A DNA stretch of 64,000 nucleotides from NCBI GenBank assembly GCA_030280995.1, contig JASXTE010000007.1, positions 10,259,001 to 10,323,000 on the forward strand, in the 5' to 3' direction. This document shows, piece by piece, positions 49,206-60,130 of the stretch (position 1 is the stretch's first letter; every line of letters starts with the position of its first letter). The stretch comes from Hemileia vastatrix. Its lineage: Eukaryota; Basidiomycota; Pucciniomycetes; Pucciniales; Zaghouaniaceae. The translations under genes were made by a program, and so were the position numbers. The notes beneath the pieces were generated by a model. It had not been told where the DNA came from. It searched no databases and saw only the letters and a list, made by a program, of their open reading frames with translations.

Positions 49206-51589
49206 AAAAAAGTTAGTGAATTACTATATATTTAATGTTACTAAAGATATTGAAAAAATAAATACAGAAAAAGATTCTGATATACATGTTAATAAAAAAA
49301 GAAAAGACCATTAAGTAGTGATAGGTAAAAATGTGATTTTATTGTACAGGTATAGTTTTATTTTAGTTGTAGAATGATATATTTAAACACACATCTATAA
49401 AACCTTTTTATGAAGCTGATGATTATGTATAATCTAGTGAAAAACCTAAAACAATAAAATTATGAAAAAAATGGATGTAAAAATTGAAAAATCATATTAC
49501 AATAAAAAATTATCATTGCTACATGTAAAATAAAATAAATTAAATTAAAATATAAGAAACAAAATATAGCTTTCTAACTTGCTTAATTATTGCAAACAGA
49601 AACTAAAAATATACAATATTTTTAGTTTCCGTCCTAAAAGATCATATGCATCAATATAAATAGATCTGTACTATTAATATTTTTTTTAAAATATTAAAAA
49701 TTTGCTAATTTTTGAAATAAGTTTTTTCTTATTAATAACCAAAGTAAAACCATGTATTATTCTATTCTTATTTAAGTAAAAAGAAAAAAAATAAATGGAC
49801 AATTAAATATTAGTTTTTTTCTTTGAGTCATTCATTATTCACTTTAATATCTGACTTGAATTAATTTAGTGGAATTATTCAATCTTAAATTTACTGAAAT
49901 TTGTACTCTACTGTGACTTATGATTATTTTTTTTTTGATAAATTGAATATTTTTAATAACATAATTATATTTTAGTAAAGCATATAACTTCAAAAGTAGA
50001 AGTGAAATAATCAATAAAATTAAATGAGATATCTTGATAATGAAGAATCTATTAATCAATTTAGATCTCCAATAAAAATTAATTCTAATTTAAAAATTTA
50101 CCTTGTAGAAGAGGAATATTTAATTAATATGAATTTAAATTTCCTTGTATATCTTTACTTAGCCTTCATCATCTATCTTTAATTAAGGTACAGAATTCCA
50201 AAAACTGAATTATATGATGAAATTTCTATATATCTAATTGAATTTTTTTTTTAAATTCATAAAACCAAGTATGTAAAATAGAAACTACTACATCATTTTT
50301 AAGTAAATTTTATTATATTATAATAAAATATTAATTATTGTAAAAGGGATTTTACTTTTGTCAGAGAGTGGACCTCAATATATTTTAAGATAAATATAAC
50401 ACAATCAAATTGAAATTTATTTTAAAGTGTTTGAATATTTATCCATTGAATTAATTTTAAGAGTTGTGGAATAATTTTTCTTTTTTCTTGGAGTTGAATG
50501 AATCTTAAAAACCGAGAAAAATATTGTAGATACATTTTTATTGAACTTGATCTATTAAGGTAGATGTAAGTAGAATTTGATTCATATGAAATTTTAGAAG
50601 AAAAATAAAATTTCAATAACTTATTATTGACATTTAAGGATGAACAAGAAGGATAGCAATCTAAAAAGGGTTTGTTTTAATATTTATAGAAATAATATTT
50701 TTAAGTTCTTAATAAGGAGTACCCCAGTTGCTTTCTTTTATTTTTTTTCTTTCATAGAAAGAATTAAATATCTTTTTTTCCAAATTATTGAATGAAACTT
50801 GATATCTATACATGAATCTGTAAGTGTAAAAAATAATCAATATAAAATATGAATTAAAATACACAAGCTAAAATATAGATCATCAAAATGTAGAGTAAAT
50901 ATTTTTTTTCAAAATAATTGGGACTGATAAAAAGATATTTTTTAAATTTAACTAGTTTTTCAAAGACACTTTAATATGATTTCATACCAATATGATGGCT
51001 TCTCATTATTTAAATGTCTAGATATTATTTTATCATGGTACATATATATGTTACTATTATTAAATGAATTGAATATTATTTCCAGGAGTTTTCATAGAGA
51101 ATAATTAGTATAATTAAGATAATTATGCACCTAGAAATTATAGAAATTAGATTAAGAAAAGTCTACTTAACAAAAAGCTTTGATGAATTGTGAGCAAAAA
51201 TTCATTACACTTAATATTTTTAACTTTTTAACATGCTGAAAAGAATTGATAGAAAACTGTTTCAATTTTTGGTAATAATTATCTTAAAATTTGTGACAAA
51301 TGCTAAGATGTATTGCTATCTTAAAGAAATATATAGTGTTATGAGAAAAATGACTTATAATGTATTCTTAATTTTTCTTCAAATTTTTGATCCATCATGA
51401 TTTTGAGTTATGATTATTGCAATAATATTTAATGAATAGAAAAAAGGTGTAAGAAATTTATACAATAATATTTATTGATAGTTTAAGCATCTTTATTCAG
51501 ATTCAGTAATAAATCTCACATAAATAAATAATTTGAGTTACACAAAAAATGTAGCAATAGGATAAAGTATATCTTTACATGAAGTAGGA
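49206..51589. other. AT-rich intergenic region, nothing recognised
   Basis: Very A/T-rich. The ORFs at 49844-50059 and 50422-50616 are low-complexity and unsupported. It separates two convergent genes. Confidence 0.6.
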
Positions 51590-53154
51590 TTATATATTAA
51601 TTATGTCAACAATAGAGAAAAATGAAGAATTTGGCTTATTAAGATTCCAATAATCAAGAAAATCAGCTGCCATTGCTTTAGCAGTATGGCTCATGGTGAG
51701 AGTATTAAAATTAAGTGGCATAGGCCCAGAATTACCTATTAAGGGTTTTATAATATTTAATATATAAAAATTAAGGTTTTTCCAGATTTTTTCACTGCCC
51801 AGATTATTATTATCACAGTATTTTTTAAGGAGGCCGAGTCGTGTTATGAATTCAAAACAGTCTGAAGCTGACACAAGCCGGTGGTCCTGTGAGGAATGAA
51901 ATAATCCACAAACACCATCAAGCAAGTAAAAAGTAAATGATTGATATTTATGGTGTGCATATTCTTAATTCATCTTCTGAATAGAATCATTATGAGACTC
52001 ATCAAATTGCTGCATATCTGTTGTTTTTTTTATTCCTTGAACGTTGTCGTTCCTTGCTTTCAGCTTGAGTTATATTTGCAGTAGCCTCTCTAGATTTTAA
52101 AATAATTATTGAAATCATGACGTCGATTATTATGTTTCTAAATTGGCACAGAGGAGTGATTGAAAAATTTGCAGCAATTAACTGTGATGTTGAGCTGTCG
52201 AATGTATCGGGAACTTTGCTTTTCAGATGTGTAAGGCGGGCTAGAATATGTAGGGCACGTTCAATAGGACAATCTGGATTGAAGTTGGATTCTTCAGCAG
52301 GATGAGTAAACTCTTGAGAAGAAAGATAAAGAGATGATGCAACGAGGGATGCCCAAAAAGAACGCTGGTGAGCACTTCGGCTAACTAGTCTTGATAGCAT
52401 GTGTATCATCGATGATTCAGGGTGATCAGTCTTCTTAAACAGAGAAATATTAATTGAGTTTGGTTATTCAGAGTTACAAAAATTTTCCAAAATTTTTAAA
52501 GTTTGAATTATTGACCATCCAGGTCTGCGAAGTGTCAGCATTAAGAAAATCCAAAGCTAAAAAAATAACAAAACAATTAGTTATCATAAAATAAATTTAC
52601 TAACTTCAAGTAAGTGATACATACAGAGTTCATTAATTTTTTTAAGCATTTCGTCATGAGCAGATTTCATCCATAGAAAATTGAATTTGTGTGAAATTTT
52701 GTGTGGCTTTTCAAGAGAAGCAGACAAACAGTTTTCAAATAACTGATTGATTTCTGGCCATGCCCTAAGTACCTTTTGACCATTGATTCTACCATCAAAA
52801 AATTGATGAATTTCAGCTATTTGCTTCTGTAATTTTGAGTTTCCAATCATTTTTGGGATATAAGAAAGGTATTTATTAGCAATTTTCATCAATGATGATA
52901 GAGACCGTAGGATTTTGGGAATTTCAATTTTAGATTTTGAAGATACGGCAACTATAAGCTGTTTCTTTGAACTTGAAGTATTTTTGTGTGGCTAGCTAGG
53001 TGGATTGATTTCTTCATTGGGTGTTTTCTCAACCTCATCAGCAGAAGTAGCTTCATCATCTTTTTGAGTTAGAGAAGCTTCATATTTTGAAACTTCATAA
53101 TCATCTTCTTCTACTTCTTTTTCATTAGAGCAAGAGTCGCTATTAGTTGACGCT
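51590..53154 (-). pseudogene. Unrecognised multi-exon gene, 5' part cut by retrotransposon
   Basis: Reading leftwards from 53154: an acidic Ser/Glu-rich stretch (SNEKEVEEDDYEVSKYEAS), TAG at 52992-52994, a Lys-rich helical region, and an intron at 52557-52604 (48 bp, GTTAGT...TTTTTTTAG, phase 0). Exon 2 runs in frame with a TAA at 52464-52466. After it come RSAHQRSFWASLVASSLYLS and a conserved-looking globular region, a frameshift at an A run near 52030, TAA at 51965-51967, and a final stretch ending at 51590. I do not recognise the family. Codon texture is gene-like. The upstream coding part is missing because an LTR starts at 53155. Confidence 0.55.
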
Positions 53155-54246
53155 GTTGACAATCCTATAGTACTAGCTATAGGCCTTGACCAAGGGAGTT
53201 GGAGAAAAACCAGGGAGAAAATCCCCTGTCCCTTTAGAAAAATAGAGTGAGATTTACTTGCTAAAGTAAGTTGGTTCCTGTTTTGCTAAAGCTCCTTTTC
53301 AACACACTTGACTGCTTGATGAGCCAAGAAATTAGTCCCTAGATAGACTACCAGACCAAAGAGCTGAAATGTAGAACAATGTCCACACCAGAGACAGCAA
53401 AGATACTTGATGTAGGCTGCAAATCAACACCAGAGACAGCAATAATACTTGCTATAGCTTTCAAGACTATAACAGAGAAAACAGTTGCCAAAGTTAAGTT
53501 AAATGAAGAACTCACATGCAACAAACACAGCCAATTGTGGCCAGAAAACAGTGAAAACTGAGTGAGAAACAATGATATCACCTCCGGATGGTAGAATGAT
53601 GATTAAGGTTGCCCCAAACTGTCTTTTTCACTATGTACACACAGACCACTATCTAAGAGCCCATGCGCACCCACCAATCTGGCACCTGTACCCGCCAAAT
53701 TGCATAAAAAAACCTCCTGAAGCGCTCCCCAACCTCCTAAAACAGAGGCGGGTGGGCTGCCCGACGTCGAAGATGCCGCCTGAAGCGGCCTGGCCTCCCT
53801 GAAGCCAGAAAACCAATAAAAACCACTAATCTACTTAGAAAAATTAACAACAACTACTAAAACCTTTAAAACACGGAATTTCACTGTAACAACTTTGAGA
53901 CATGAAATATAGAGAAAAATTAGCTCTATCCAATGGTACTAAGCACTTAACCCTAAGACTTAATTCTAGCCCGTAAATCACAAAAAACAAAATTAAACAG
54001 AAATCTTTTATAAATGAAAAATGAGGAAATGACCCCTTAAAACTCAGAATATGAAAAATGTCTTCAAGACATAAAATATAGAAAAAAACCAGGGATATCC
54101 AATGATAGTACCCACATAATCGCAGACCCAATATCCACGGAATAAAACCAGAAAAATACCCAATTCCTTAACAGATGTCAATTAAGACATGCACAAACAG
54201 CCCTAAATCACACAACAAAGGCCCCTGCCAATGTTGGAAGACCATA
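53155..54246 (-). repeat. Left LTR of family B element
   Basis: 1,092 bp. The - strand reading starts beside a purine tract at 54247 and ends ...GTCAACA at 53155. A TATAAAAG on - lies near 54000-54020. Contains a ~60-bp imperfect direct repeat (CACCAGAGACAGCA at ~53388 and ~53430) and a GC-rich patch at 53690-53810. It cuts the gene at 51590-53154. The partner LTR is outside the window, so the target duplication cannot be checked. Confidence 0.65.
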
Positions 54247-54285
54247 TCCTCCCTCCAATTGAGAATGTCCGCATTCTTTCTTCAT
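54247..54285 (-). promoter_or_regulatory. Conserved LTR-flanking block with purine tract (PPT)
   Basis: On the - strand ATTGGAGGGAGGA immediately precedes the LTR, downstream of - strand pol, as expected for a polypurine tract. It is homologous to 4873-4919 and 34545-34584. Confidence 0.65.
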
Positions 54286-54294
54286 CCAACCACC

Positions 54295-54570
54295 ATGTTT
54301 AACCTTCTTCCCAAATCTGCCTCTGAAATGGGTCCCTGCAAAAACTGCATCAACAATAATTTAATCTGCACCATGTCACCACCTGTCCATCCATACAGAA
54401 CGTCCTGCAATGTCTGCTAATCTAGAAAGAAGACCTGCCACAGACCTGGTCCACTATCTTCTGCAACAGATTCACCTCCACCTCAACCTGGTCTATCTTC
54501 TGCCAGCACAAAAAGGTCTAAGCCATCCATCCTGATACCCAGATTAATCAAAAATCTTCACCCTTCCTAG
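54295..54570 (+). pseudogene. Zn2Cys6-type ORF 1 of family B element
   Basis: ATG at 54295-54297, with an in-frame ATG also at 54175 inside the LTR. The pattern CX2CX6CX12CX2C is followed by a TAA (54418-54420), then SRKKTC completes CX2CX6C. The frame continues Pro/Ser-rich to a second stop near 54570. It is antisense to gag-pol and starts 49 bp inside the LTR. The spacing equals the GAL4-type binuclear cluster rule; function is inferred. Confidence 0.65.
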
Positions 54571-54988
54571 AAGAGTGCCACAACCCATAAAACAACTAGT
54601 TCCACCATACCTGGTCCATCTGATGGTAAAGAACTTTCATTTCTTCCTTCAACTTTAAAGTGATGACTTCTTAGTTCCTCCATCTTCTGATAGTGATGAT
54701 AACAATGTAGGATCCATTGCGCCACCAACACCAACTCACTTTCCCACTATCAAGGCCAAGTTCCAACAGCACACATCTCAACAGAAACAGCTTCTGCTTC
54801 ACTACTTCCAATCCACTCCTGCTAGAGATCCACATGACATTGAGAACAGAAGACACCTCATTCACCAGTTCAAGGCTAATTCTGAACACTTCATTTCATC
54901 TCTTGATTCCCTCTGAAATTCCACTAGTACTTGAGTTTGATTCAGAAAAGAAAAATTGACCACACCCTCTATAGGATGTAACCACAAA

Positions 54989-55453
54989 ACAACCCTCAGT
55001 TTTAAGTCTTGGGGGACCATCCTCATTTTATAGTCTTGGGGAACTCAAAAACCCTCAGTTTAAAGTCTTGGGGGACTCAAAACCTAAATCATAAACTCAG
55101 AAGGAGAGATCAACCACATTAAGACACAGAGAAAAAACTAACATTCTGGGGTAATTGTAAATAGAGCTTCCAGCCCATCAATTACCCCCAAACTTGCCTT
55201 TGCTAAATTTGGAGGCTCCCCCTATGGATACCCTCCACCAATCTTTCAAAACCAACTCCAACAACAAAAAATTTTCCCTCAGTTTATAGTCTTGGGGGAC
55301 TTACAACCCTCAGTTTAAAGTCTTGGGGGACTAAAACAGTGTTCAGTTTAAAGTCTTGACAGACTAGTCTTTATAGAATCTTGAAACCAGCCAGTTTAAA
55401 GTCTTGGAGGACTAACAGAAACCAGATTTCAGTTTAAAGTCTTGATGGACTGG
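54989..55453 (+). repeat. Eight-copy short repeat CAGTTTAAAGTCTTGGGGGACT
   Basis: Copies near 54995, 55022, 55053, 55277, 55308, 55342, 55391 and 55430, each 22-25 bp with few changes, unevenly spaced. Further copies near 57866 and 58129, and antisense copies in the family B remnant near 30600 and 32980. A ~110-bp module (GGGGTAATTG...CCATCAATTACCCCC) lies between copies at 55135-55240. Confidence 0.85.
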
Positions 55454-55602
55454 TGGAATTTTGCATAAAATAGACGCAGCCAATTTCATACAGACCACCC
55501 CTACAGCCAACCTGCTGAACTTCCACCTTCACTTCATCATCTACCTATCACTGACAAAAATCTCCTACTATCCCTTTCCATCATCTTTTCTCACCACAGA
55601 TC

Positions 55603-57149
55603 ATGGCTGGATCTCCTGATGTTAACCCTTCTACTCTCCCTTGCTTCACTGCTCCCAAGGACTATGCCTGCAAACAGTGCATCCACATGTGCAGACCTTG
55701 CACATTCACTCTTCCAACTCCTGAATCCAAATTCTACAACATGGCTTGTGATTCTTGCTATTCCAAAAAGAAAAGATGTGACAGAGATGCCAACTACCCT
55801 ATTCCTCCTCCATCACCTTCTCACAAATACATCTCTAGATCCCCTACTAGATCCCCAGAGCTTGGTCCTTCCTCTTTTTCTTCAGCACCTTCCAGAAGAT
55901 CCAGAAGCTGAGCTTCCAGAACTCTTCCCAAAAGACCAGCCTTAGCTTCCCAAGAAACTGCTTTTATCTCCGCCAAATTAGCTCCAAAAGCTTCAAGATC
56001 AACTCCCAGGCTTCTAGACCGCGTCCAGGAGGCCTGCCCGCCTCACTGGACAGTGAAAATCCGGCTCAAAATCACCCAAAACGATTGGAAAACAGCCAAA
56101 TTCCATCAATAAACAAAAACAACTCTACACAATCACCTCCCACTGCTCCCAGAGCAATGCAGCCAACTCTTAAAAGGCCCAAAAACTTCAAATTTTCCCA
56201 AACTTCTAGGATACCTGCCAGAGAACCCCAAGAAGAAACCAGAACACCACACACTGCACCCAAGCAACAACTTCGTCACCAACTAAGACAAAGAAACTAC
56301 ACCTCTCCTCTGTCAGCCAGCTATTCTTCTGACAGTTCCATCTCTTCAAAATCTCCATCCAGAAGAGATCAATCTGCTTCCAAATCCCCCTCTCCTGCTC
56401 CATCCTTTAACAACACTGGTACTCCATCACCAGCACCTCCTCCAGGTGAATCCAACAGAAATAACAACCACAACAACAACAACAATCCCACTGCTCCAAC
56501 TAGGCCCCAGGAACATCAGCCTCCTAGTTCACCTTCTCAAAATCTTTCAGAGGAAGACCATGAATATCCATATCTTTGCCTAGTTGATCCACCCACTATG
56601 ACCATTAAAAAATCTTCAGAGATCCAAATCCCAGCTGCTAACAAATTTGATGAGCTTCCAATCTGTAAGTTCCAAATTAATTTAGCCCATTTCTTCAACA
56701 AAAATAATTACTGATCCAATTCTTCTTGTCTAGTTGGCACCACTCCTCCTGAATCTATTATTAGAGTTGGCTAACCTCTTGAAACTTCTTTGACCCTGAA
56801 TTATGGAGACATGAAGAAACACCTAAGCACCATGTGTTCCAACATGATAAAAGCCTTTGCCCTCCATGGACCTTTGAATGACTTTGAAAAATCCCGGAGA
56901 AAGCGCCTGTTGGACAACCACTGGAAAATGTCTAGGATCATTAAACACACCCTTCAGCACTCCATTCCTGCCTCTTCTTCTTCCTCCTCTGAACTTCCCT
57001 CTAATCCAATTCCTGACCATTACAATCCCTATAATCTCTCCAGCAGGATGCACTTCAAAGAACACAGTACTTCCCACAATCCCAACAAAAAACAAAAACA
57101 TAATCACAATCCAGACCAGCCTCCAGAAGCTTCATCATTAAGACAATGA
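55603..57149 (+). pseudogene. Spliced Zn2Cys6-type ORF 2 of family B element
   Basis: ATG at 55603 after a CT-rich CACCACAG acceptor-like string. N-terminal cluster CX2CX6CX15CX2CX6C with the basic end CYSKKKRC, then a Pro/Ser/Arg-rich region to a TGA at 55909-55911. Coding texture continues past the stop and shifts frame before ~56085. A long low-complexity domain (Ser, Pro, Asn, Arg) leads to an intron at 56665-56733 (69 bp, GTAAGT...TTACTGATC...TCTAG). Exon 2 has TAA near 56774, then a helical basic region KSRRKRLLDNHWKMSRIIKH and a Pro/His/Asn-rich tail ending at 57149. It converges with pol at 58398. Putative nucleic-acid-binding accessory protein. Confidence 0.7.
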
Positions 57150-58397
57150 GCTCCTGCAAAAAGATTAGAACATAATAATAATATAAAACAATTAATAAAA
57201 ATAATTTCAGATTTTTTTTTTTTTTAAAAAACTCTACTAATATACTAAGATTAAAAATTGATAAATAAAATGAAATAAAATAAATGAAATAAGATATAAT
57301 ATAAAAAAAATAATAGAAATGGTATCCCCCAGCCAATTGATGAGCTGATCCCCTGATACCTTACCCACATCCAAGTGCACCTTAATGTGGATACACAATT
57401 AAATCTTTTAAATGATTAACAGAAAACAAAATTCAAAAAATTTAGAAATTCAGAAGGTAATAAAAATAATGAAACACAGAAACACATGAAATAAATAACA
57501 AATAAAAAAGAAAATAGCATTGCCAGGCCAATTGATGAGCCTTTCCCCACCAATGCTTGCCCACATCCAGGTGACCCTGATGTGGTAACACCCTATATTT
57601 TTGATTTTATAATTTTAAACAACCCCCATAAAAAAATTTAAAAAAAAAGATAAAAAAGAAAATAATCTAAAACTGCTATTTAGGAAAAATCTAACTGCAA
57701 AATCAAAGACAGTCCAGCTCCATAGATGGTCCAATAAGGGAAAGTCCGATCCATAGAAATGATCACTGGGTGGGCTCCCTCCAATAAGTAAAAATGATGG
57801 GAGATCACCAGTGATCCACCACCAATCTGAAAGAGCCAAAGATAAAGAAGCCAGTCCCAAACCAGTTTAAAGTCATAGTGGACTTGAAACCTGAATAATA
57901 AACAACAGAACTAGAATTCAACTAGGAAAAACAAAAGACTTGAGACAGACATTCTGGGGTAACTGTTCTACAGAGCAGCCAGCTCATCAGTTACCCCCAC
58001 ACATTTGCAAAATAAAGTCTTGAAGCCCCCCCTGGGTACCTTCTAACAAAAACACCAGATCCAACACAAAAAAATCCAAAACCTATAAGAGTGAAGAGAC
58101 CAGCACATGAAAACCAGAGGAAATTACAGTTTAAAGTCATAGAGGATAAAACCTGTGAAAAGAAACCAATACTAGGGTTCAACCAAATTAAGAGAAAGGG
58201 TTGGAAACAGACAATCTGGGGTAACTGTTGATAGAGCAGCCAGCCCATCAGTCACCCCTACACTTGCCAAGATCAAATCTAGAAGCCCCACCCATGGGTA
58301 CCTTCTAACAAAAAGTTTCCAACACAAAAGTTGCTCTGCAACACCACAAAATTCCAAACCAAAAAAAAACGTTCCATAGTTTATCCTCATTGCGGAG
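57150..58397. other. Family B convergent gap with repeated modules
   Basis: No gene. Two copies of a module with CCAATTGATGAGC...CCCACATCCA(A/G)GTG (~57335 and ~57528) and two copies of a ~130-bp module with GGGGTAACTGTT...GGGTACCTTCTAACAAAAA (57955-58055, 58215-58315). The second module type also occurs at 55135-55240. The short ORFs here (57615-57860, 57991-58248, 58172-58411) are shadows of these modules. Confidence 0.7.
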
Positions 58398-60129
58398 TCA
58401 ATCTTCTTCATGCCTAGTGCCTCTGGGATAAAACCTCTTCACTTGGTCTGCAGCCACCCTCTTTTTCAAGACTGCAACATCCAACTCTTCCAAAACATAA
58501 GAACCTCTAGACGCCTGAGATCTGACTCTGTAAGGTCCATTCCATCTGTCAGAAAACATTTTCCCCCACTGACTCTCCAAACTTCTATTATACACCAAAA
58601 TCAAACAACCAGGTTTAAAAGGATTTCTGAGTCTATGAGCCAACTTCTTGTCCCAGTACCTGACTGATTGATTCCTAATCTTCATCATTCTAGAGTATGC
58701 CTTCTCTTGACATTCCTCTCTACATTCCAACTGTTGCATCCTGGCACAGAGCAAATCTTCTGTTGAGTGCACGTCATCCAAATCAATTCCAAGATAACAG
58801 ACAGCTTCCAAGTCCACTGGTAGAACGGCTTTCTGACCAAACATTAACTCATAAGGAGAATAGCCATTTGTTCTCTTCACAGTGACCCTATCAGCAAATA
58901 ACACCAAGGGTAAATAATGCCTCCACTTTTCAGCACTATCTCTACACATCTTCACTAAAGAATTCTTGATAACTTGATGGCCTCTTTCAACCATGCCTTC
59001 AGCTTCAGGATAATACGGTGTAGCCACTCTAACTTTAGAACCAACACTAGCCACAGCTTCTTTTAATTCAGCACAAAACTCTGGCCCGCCATCAACAGTG
59101 ACCAACTTCATCAACCCATACCTATAAATCCACTCCTTCTTCAAAAACTCTGCCACATTCTTGGCAGTCAAATTAACCAGAGGCACTGCCTCAACTCCAC
59201 CAGACAAATCATCCCTAGCAACAATCAAGTATTTATACCTGCCTTCTTTAATATGGACAGCATCCAGACTGACTCTTCCAAAAACAGTTGATTCTCCAGT
59301 AGCACGGCCCACCTCTTTAGGTTTCAAATGACTTCTTCTTTGACATTTTTCACAAGATTGAACCCAACCCTGCACAGCCAACTTCATACCTGGCCACCAA
59401 AATCTGGCTTCTACTCTTCTATAAGTCTCCCCAAAGCCTCTATGACCAAGGTCTTCATTCAAAGACTTCAAAACCAATTCTTGACCCTTCTTCTGAGTCA
59501 CCACCACTTGAGGATTTGGATGTCTCCTCCTCATCAACCGCCTTCCTGGCACATTAAATCCAGGACTCTTCTTCTTGATTGCCAACCAATTATCATCATC
59601 ACAACTATCTGGCCTCTCAAAGGTCAACAGAAATTCCACCAAAATAAAATAAAACCCAGACTGACCCCAGGTCTCATCTTCAAAATCCAACAACACCACA
59701 TCCAAGGGTATAATTCTGTCATCAAAATCACCAGTATGAACATGAGCCAATTGAGCAGCCCAGCCAGGACACCAATCCTTAAATTTTGGCACTTCCTTCT
59801 CTTTCCACTGAACCTTGTGAGAATCCAGTTCACTAAAAAAAACACCCTTTTCCAATTTTGAGCTGTCCCATACAACAACTCCATCTTCATCAACAAAAAT
59901 ATCCTGATCACCAGAATCAAGATCACATCCAGCCAGTTTAGCCTCTTGGGGGGGATCAGAAAAATCTTCAGCACCCTTTGTGCTGGCCCTAACCACTGGA
60001 ACATCCTCATCAAACTCTTCAGCCTCAGAATCTTCATCTGTAGGTGGCCTCCTTGATAATCCATCAGGCATAGTAAAAGTTTTACCTGGTTTGTGTACCA
60101 GGTCAAAAAAAAATGTTGAATAAATGCCA
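58398..60129 (-). pseudogene. pol: Family B pol, integrase region
   Basis: 557 open codons from 60071. N-terminal acidic linker starting MPDGLSRR, then a zinc-finger region (GHRGFGETYRR...SCEKC; Asn sits where the first His is usual) and a core with Asp in VSLDAVHIK, Asp in TVDGGPEF and Glu in EGMVERGH, so the D-D-E triad is present. The C-terminus has SQWGKMFSDRWNGPYRV and ends at 58398; no chromodomain is seen. A frameshift at a T9 run near 60105 separates it from the RNase H frame, which would otherwise join continuously. If that run is a sequencing error, this half is intact. Confidence 0.9.
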
Positions 60130-60130
60130 C

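Noticed and set aside
51590..53154. KDZ-type transposase next to the TET-like gene
   Set aside because: The association is known for the family, but no KDZ-like catalytic or cysteine motifs could be found in this gene or nearby.
58410..59861. + strand ORFs opposite the integrase
   Set aside because: Shadows of the well-supported - strand integrase frame.
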